Below, one piece after another: positions 60,219 through 64,000 of a stretch of 64,000 nucleotides of DNA. A program made the position numbers and the translations under genes. The DNA lies in NCBI GenBank assembly GCA_965203725.1, contig CBDBDH010000001.1, positions 620,001-684,000 on the forward strand, given 5' to 3'. The notes beneath the pieces are model-generated. The model was given only the letters and a program-made list of their open reading frames with translations. It ran no database searches and was not told the origin of the DNA. Position 1 is the first letter of the stretch. Every line of letters begins with the position of its first letter. This DNA is from WTFY01 sp965203725 (GTDB lineage Bacteria > Pseudomonadota > Gammaproteobacteria > UBA4575).

Positions 60219-61673
60219 ATGATCCTCAACGATCCTTCATTACTGCGCACACAGGGCTATATCGACGGCACCTGGATGGATGCCGAAGACGGCGCCACGC
60301 TCGAGGTTCGCAACCCGGTGGACGACGACCTGCTCGGCACGGTGCCGCACATGGGGCGAGGCGAGACCCGCCGGGCCGTCGATGCGGCCCATGCGGCACA
60401 GCCCGCCTGGCGTGCACTGACCGCCAAGGCGCGGGCCGCGCAGCTGCGGGACTGGTTCGAGCGGATCCAGGCAAACCTCGAGGACCTGTCCGTACTCATC
60501 ACCATCGAGCAGGGTAAGCCGCTGGCCGAGTCGCGCGCCGAAATCGCCTACGGGGCCGCCTACATCGAGTGGTTCGCAGAGGAAGCCAGACGCATCTACG
60601 GCGAGACCATCGCCGCCAACCGGGCCGACCAGCGCATCATCGTGAGCCGCGAGCCGGTCGGTGTGGTGGCCGCGATCACGCCCTGGAACTTCCCGAACGC
60701 CATGCTCGCACGCAAGCTCGCCGCGGCACTTGCCGCCGGCTGCACGGTGGTGGCCAAGCCCTCGAGCCGGACCCCCTACTCCGCGCTCGCCCTGGCCAGA
60801 CTGGCCGAGCAGGCCGGCCTGCCCAAGGGGGTGCTGAACATCGTCACCGGGCCCGGGCAGGAGATCGGGGCCGAGCTCGCCACGCATGAGCGCGTTCGAA
60901 AACTCAGTTTCACCGGCTCCACGCGCACCGGCAAGCTACTGATGGAGCAGGGTGCCGGCACCGTCAAAAAGCTGGCGCTGGAACTCGGCGGCAACGCCCC
61001 GTTCATCGTTTTCGACGATGCCGATCTTGATGAGGCGGTGGCCGGCGCCATGCAGTCGAAGTTTCGAAATGCCGGCCAGACCTGCGTGTGCGCGAACCGC
61101 ATCTTCGTGCAGGACGGCATCCACGATGCGTTCGTCGACCAGCTCGCCGGGGCCGTGCAGGCCCTCAGGGTGGGCCACGGGCTGGAGGCGGACACCGATA
61201 TCGGGCCGCTGATCAGCCAGCCGGCGATCGAGAAGGTCGAGCGCCACATCGACGATGCGCTGGCCAGGGGGGCGCAGTTGCGCTGTGGCGGGGCGCGCCA
61301 TGAAAAAGGCGGGAATTTCTTCCAGCCGACGGTGCTCACCGGGGTGCGCCCCGAGATGGCGGTGAACTCGGAGGAGACCTTCGGGCCGCTGGCCCCGATC
61401 TACCGTTTCGCCACGGACGAGGAGGTGATCGGCCTGGCCAACGACACCGAATCCGGACTGGCGTCCTACTTCTATACCCGGGATGCCAAGCGCATCTGGA
61501 AGCTTGCCGAGGCGCTGGAGTACGGCATGGTCGGCATCAACACCGGGCTCATCTCCACCGAGGTCGCCCCCTTCGGCGGTGTCAAGGAGTCCGGCACGGG
61601 CCGCGAGGGTTCGCGCCACGGCATCGAGGAATACCTTGAACTCAAGTACCTGTGCATGGGAGACATTACCTGA
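60219..61673 (+). CDS. gabD: NAD(P)-dependent succinate-semialdehyde dehydrogenase
   Basis: 484 residues, standard length. Aldehyde dehydrogenase fold: PWNFPNAMLARKLAAAL, FTGSTRTGKLL, catalytic Glu in LELGGNAPF (near 252), and nucleophile in GQTCVCANR (near 287), the double-Cys form typical of SSADH. It oxidises succinate semialdehyde to succinate in GABA-type catabolism. No GABA transaminase gene is adjacent, so related aldehydes are possible. Confidence 0.9.
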   Translation: MILNDPSLLRTQGYIDGTWMDAEDGATLEVRNPVDDDLLGTVPHMGRGETRRAVDAAHAAQPAWRALTAKARAAQLRDWFERIQANLEDLSVLITIEQGKPLAESRAEIAYGAAYIEWFAEEARRIYGETIAANRADQRIIVSREPVGVVAAITPWNFPNAMLARKLAAALAAGCTVVAKPSSRTPYSALALARLAEQAGLPKGVLNIVTGPGQEIGAELATHERVRKLSFTGSTRTGKLLMEQGAGTVKKLALELGGNAPFIVFDDADLDEAVAGAMQSKFRNAGQTCVCANRIFVQDGIHDAFVDQLAGAVQALRVGHGLEADTDIGPLISQPAIEKVERHIDDALARGAQLRCGGARHEKGGNFFQPTVLTGVRPEMAVNSEETFGPLAPIYRFATDEEVIGLANDTESGLASYFYTRDAKRIWKLAEALEYGMVGINTGLISTEVAPFGGVKESGTGREGSRHGIEEYLELKYLCMGDIT

Positions 61674-61709
61674 CCCGGCCCGGCGATCGGCACGGCACAG
61701 GGGTGCCGG

Positions 61710-62618
61710 TCAGAAGTGGTATCTGAGGCCGACCGACACGGCCCAGAAGCTTTGTCCGCGCGTTGAGATCCCGTAGTTCACCGGAGCCCCGCCCGGGGCC
61801 ACCGTGGAGGCATGTCCACGCAGGCTGACCCAGGGATGGCCGTCATCGCGAAAATTCCCCAGCGTGCTTCCGTAGCGCAGCTTGGTGCTCAGTGTCCTGC
61901 GCTCGCCCAGGGCGTAATCCAGGCCCGCCATCAGCTGGTAGCCCCACAGCCAGTCCGACAGGGTCTTGTCCGCGATGGACGACTGGTTGGCGACCGCCGG
62001 GTGGCGCGGCGGGTTCAGGGCGGCCAGCGCGGCCGCGTCGCGGCGGGTGGAGATGCCCGAGTATTCGATCTCGATGCGCGAGAGCCCGATGCCGGCGCCC
62101 ACGTAGGGGGACCATGAGGCGAACACCGGTTCCCTGAAATCGTAGTACAGGTTGGCGAACAGGCTGTCGGTGCGCAGCCGGTCGATCTCCTCGTCGCGCA
62201 CGGAGAACTCCTTTTGCTTGGGGTCACCCGGCACGGACAGATTGACCTTCTCGCCGCCGTGGCGGCGATGCCGGTACTCGGCCTCGACCCGGAACGGCCC
62301 AAGGCCCGCGTAACCGATCTGGACACCTGCCAGCCAGCCGGTGTCGAGATCGAACTTGCTGGTGCTCGCAGGCAGGGCGCGGGGCTGGCACTGGTCCGCC
62401 GGCAACGGCAGCTGCAGCCCGCCGAGGTTCACCGGCGGCAGCCACTGGTCGCAGTTGGTCGGGATGCCGACATTGGTGCGGGTGGACTTGATCGATTCCG
62501 ACTCGGCGGCACCGAGTTCAATGCCTGTGTAGAATCCGCGGTGGGTGTCCTGTGCGGTTGCAGTCAGTGCTGCCGTAAACAGCACGGCGGCCGCAAAAGC
62601 GGGGAATATATAGCGCAT
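61710..62618 (-). CDS. Outer-membrane beta-barrel protein
   Basis: 302 residues from ATG 62618, with signal peptide MRYIFPAFAAAVLFTAALTATAQ. The mature part has alternating strands with surface-type motifs (GFYTGIELGAAES, NLYYDFREPVFASWSPYVGAGIG, YQLMAGLDYALGERRTL) and ends VSVGLRYHF, the aromatic C-terminus of OM barrels. Two Cys (CDQW, QCQP) may form a surface disulfide. Resembles OmpA-like 8-12 strand porin-type proteins; ligand unknown. Convergent with gabD. Confidence 0.85.
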   Translation of the reverse strand: MRYIFPAFAAAVLFTAALTATAQDTHRGFYTGIELGAAESESIKSTRTNVGIPTNCDQWLPPVNLGGLQLPLPADQCQPRALPASTSKFDLDTGWLAGVQIGYAGLGPFRVEAEYRHRRHGGEKVNLSVPGDPKQKEFSVRDEEIDRLRTDSLFANLYYDFREPVFASWSPYVGAGIGLSRIEIEYSGISTRRDAAALAALNPPRHPAVANQSSIADKTLSDWLWGYQLMAGLDYALGERRTLSTKLRYGSTLGNFRDDGHPWVSLRGHASTVAPGGAPVNYGISTRGQSFWAVSVGLRYHF

Positions 62619-62834
62619 GGTTATCCTAGCCAATTCGCTGTGTATGGCACAAGGCATTCACGAGACCTCCCAAAAAGTGTCGTTAATCTACATATCTCTG
62701 GATTCAAGCCACCTGAATGTGGCCTAACTAGAATCGACAGTGCAAAGTGAAGTCCGCTCACCATTGTATAGAGCCCAACCGAAAACTCTGGCCAGACACT
62801 CTGTATCAAAACGGATACTTTAAAAATCTTGGGT

Positions 62835-63563
62835 TCAAGCTAAGGCCTCAAACTCCTTGTTCTTGCAAGGCAAAAAATTGGATGGCCACGGACTGACCAA
62901 CTTACAAAGCAACTGGTATTGGACCGGTGCATATTTATTAACCTGCTCAACTGTTACTCTGACCTGATTTAAGTCTGTGGATTTGATCAGCTGCGTGAAT
63001 TCAGCAGAATAGTAGCGAGGGGCATAGCCAACAATGGTGATCGGATCGCCAGTACGCATCAGTAAAGCCATTTCATCTTGAGAGTTTTGCAAATCCTGCA
63101 ACAAGTACAATCGTTCACCAACTTGCATTTGAAGTGCACGTTTCCTGTCTTCCTCATGTAGGTGCCGTAGTCCCCTACAAAAAAAGTGCACTTCGTAATT
63201 TTTCCATACTGTAGGTTCAGGACACGGAAACAGTTCCAGGGAATCCGTAGCACGCAATCCGCCTGTACGGGCAAGCTCTTCCAGCTCGTCATAGCGAGCC
63301 TCTGACAGCCCCAGCCAATAGAGATAATCCTTATATTCTGGACGATTCTTGGCCAAGATCCGACTAGTAAACATCGGAAAGAGTTCTTCGGATTCGTATA
63401 CCTTGTACAAATCCTGCATACGCCCAAATCGGTGAGATTCAGGCATTTCCTCAGCACCTCGCGTGTAAACGAACTTGTAGAGATCGTCTTCCCTGGTAAG
63501 CCTTCCAACCGGTGCCCACTTCCTGGTCTTGGAATCCTGCCATGCGACAAATAGAGCTTTCAT
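62835..63563 (-). CDS. HIRAN-domain-containing protein
   Basis: 242 residues. The N-terminal half (WAPVGRLTREDDLYKFVYTRGA, then ELFPMFTSRILAKNRPEY) is a family seen next to HipA-like genes, and the C-terminal half (QVGERLYLLQDLQNSQDEMA, TIVGYAPRYY) resembles a HIRAN domain, which binds DNA ends or damaged DNA. It starts 24 bases after the upstream HipA-like gene's stop, forming a two-gene unit. Its AT-leaning codons differ from the core block, suggesting acquisition. Confidence 0.7.
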   Translation of the reverse strand: MKALFVAWQDSKTRKWAPVGRLTREDDLYKFVYTRGAEEMPESHRFGRMQDLYKVYESEELFPMFTSRILAKNRPEYKDYLYWLGLSEARYDELEELARTGGLRATDSLELFPCPEPTVWKNYEVHFFCRGLRHLHEEDRKRALQMQVGERLYLLQDLQNSQDEMALLMRTGDPITIVGYAPRYYSAEFTQLIKSTDLNQVRVTVEQVNKYAPVQYQLLCKLVSPWPSNFLPCKNKEFEALA

Positions 63564-63587
63564 TGTGTCCGTCCTCTTTGCTAGAAA

Positions 63588-64000
63588 TCAGATTCGAAGA
63601 ATCCTTGCCGCATTCAGTTCCAACATCCGGTAGGCAAAATCACGAGCAGGTGCTGAAATTTCCTGGTCAGGTATTTCATCCAGTATCTCCCTGTATTTCT
63701 GAGAATCAATACTGGCTAGCCTTGCTGCCCAGAAGCGGGCTGCATCAGGTCGAATTTTAGCTGATTCTTCAAAGGCTTCCAAGGTCATGAGGGGTTTGGG
63801 AGAGGAAGGTGTCGCATAGAAAGCAGATTTTGCACGCCCTACATAGGCCTTAACGCTCCTGCCACGGTCTTTGGTCGTAAGCATTTCTCTACGGGTAGGG
63901 TCCTGCTCGTTTCTCCCCAGGCTTGATGCATGATCGAATGTAGGAGAAAAGAATACACGCTCCTGTTCTGGTAAAAATATAATGCCCCAGTTTTCGTGAT
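63588..64000 (-). CDS. HipA-like kinase, C-terminal part (runs off right edge)
   Basis: The frame is open to the window edge, so the ATG at 63884 is internal. Upstream of it lies HENWGIIF and then SPTFDHASSLGRNEQDPTRR, the catalytic-loop and metal-site pattern of HipA-type kinases (DHASSLG in the place of DFG). The C-terminus (SAPARDFAYRMLELNAARIL) also fits HipA-domain proteins. HipA kinases are toxins that phosphorylate translation factors, or defence effectors. No HipB-type antitoxin gene is visible on this side; the HIRAN protein follows instead. Confidence 0.72.
   Translation of the reverse strand, partial: HENWGIIFLPEQERVFFSPTFDHASSLGRNEQDPTRREMLTTKDRGRSVKAYVGRAKSAFYATPSSPKPLMTLEAFEESAKIRPDAARFWAARLASIDSQKYREILDEIPDQEISAPARDFAYRMLELNAARILRI

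Overview
The window looks like a chromosomal piece of a Gram-negative gammaproteobacterium. The evidence is a GC-rich housekeeping block on the right (homodimeric-type pyruvate dehydrogenase E1 with E2, alanine dehydrogenase, rho directly after trxA, a glutathione transferase, a GabD-type dehydrogenase) together with LPS-type kinases, an autotransporter, lipoproteins and an outer-membrane barrel. I cannot place the genus from sequence alone. I see no rRNA, tRNA, CRISPR array or transposase.

Layout. (a) 1-8.9 kb, defence and island-replication genes: the 3' end of a HEPN-domain gene, an unknown gene, a McrBC-type restriction pair, then a P4-like module of AlpA regulator and primase-helicase. 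AlpA has a twin palindromic operator. (b) 8.9-20.2 kb, accessory: a TbpB-like lipoprotein, a CsrA homologue, ankyrin and Sel1 repeat proteins, and a cell-surface cluster (glycosyltransferase, two kinase-fold LPS-modification candidates, FkbM methyltransferase). (c) 20.2-26.3 kb: an 1801-residue autotransporter preceded by exactly 25 uninterrupted copies of a 7-bp repeat, a likely phase-variation switch. (d) 26.4-34.0 kb: small secreted proteins and decayed mobile-element genes, namely a frameshifted ArdC-like gene, an alternating tandem array of an unknown gene and strawberry-notch helicase fragments, a tail-spike chaperone remnant and a truncated CsrA. (e) 34.8-44.1 kb: a compact mobile module bounded by oppositely oriented pairs of GTTGCCCC repeats. 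It begins with two mirror-image arrays of TGAGAC boxes around an AT-rich core, probably a replication or partition site. An operator-controlled promoter and radC follow, then about 15 small genes, most preceded by their own structured intergenic element. One is a DUF3577 (STY4534-like) ICE protein. (f) 44.3-62.6 kb, core-like: flavin oxidase, FMN dehydrogenase, Tat-exported PhoX phosphatase, alanine dehydrogenase, aceE-aceF, patatin, trxA-rho, GST, a TetR-controlled DUF1348 operon, succinate-semialdehyde dehydrogenase and an OM barrel. (g) 62.8-64 kb: a HIRAN-domain gene beside the C-terminal end of a HipA-like kinase that runs off the right edge.

The most unusual structures are the mirror-image TGAGAC arrays, the covarying double-hairpin element repeated between five gene pairs downstream of radC, the 25 x 7-bp tract at the autotransporter start, and a three-copy conserved leader placed ahead of unrelated accessory genes. 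Coordinates of these were read by hand; homology statements come from recalled family patterns, not searches.
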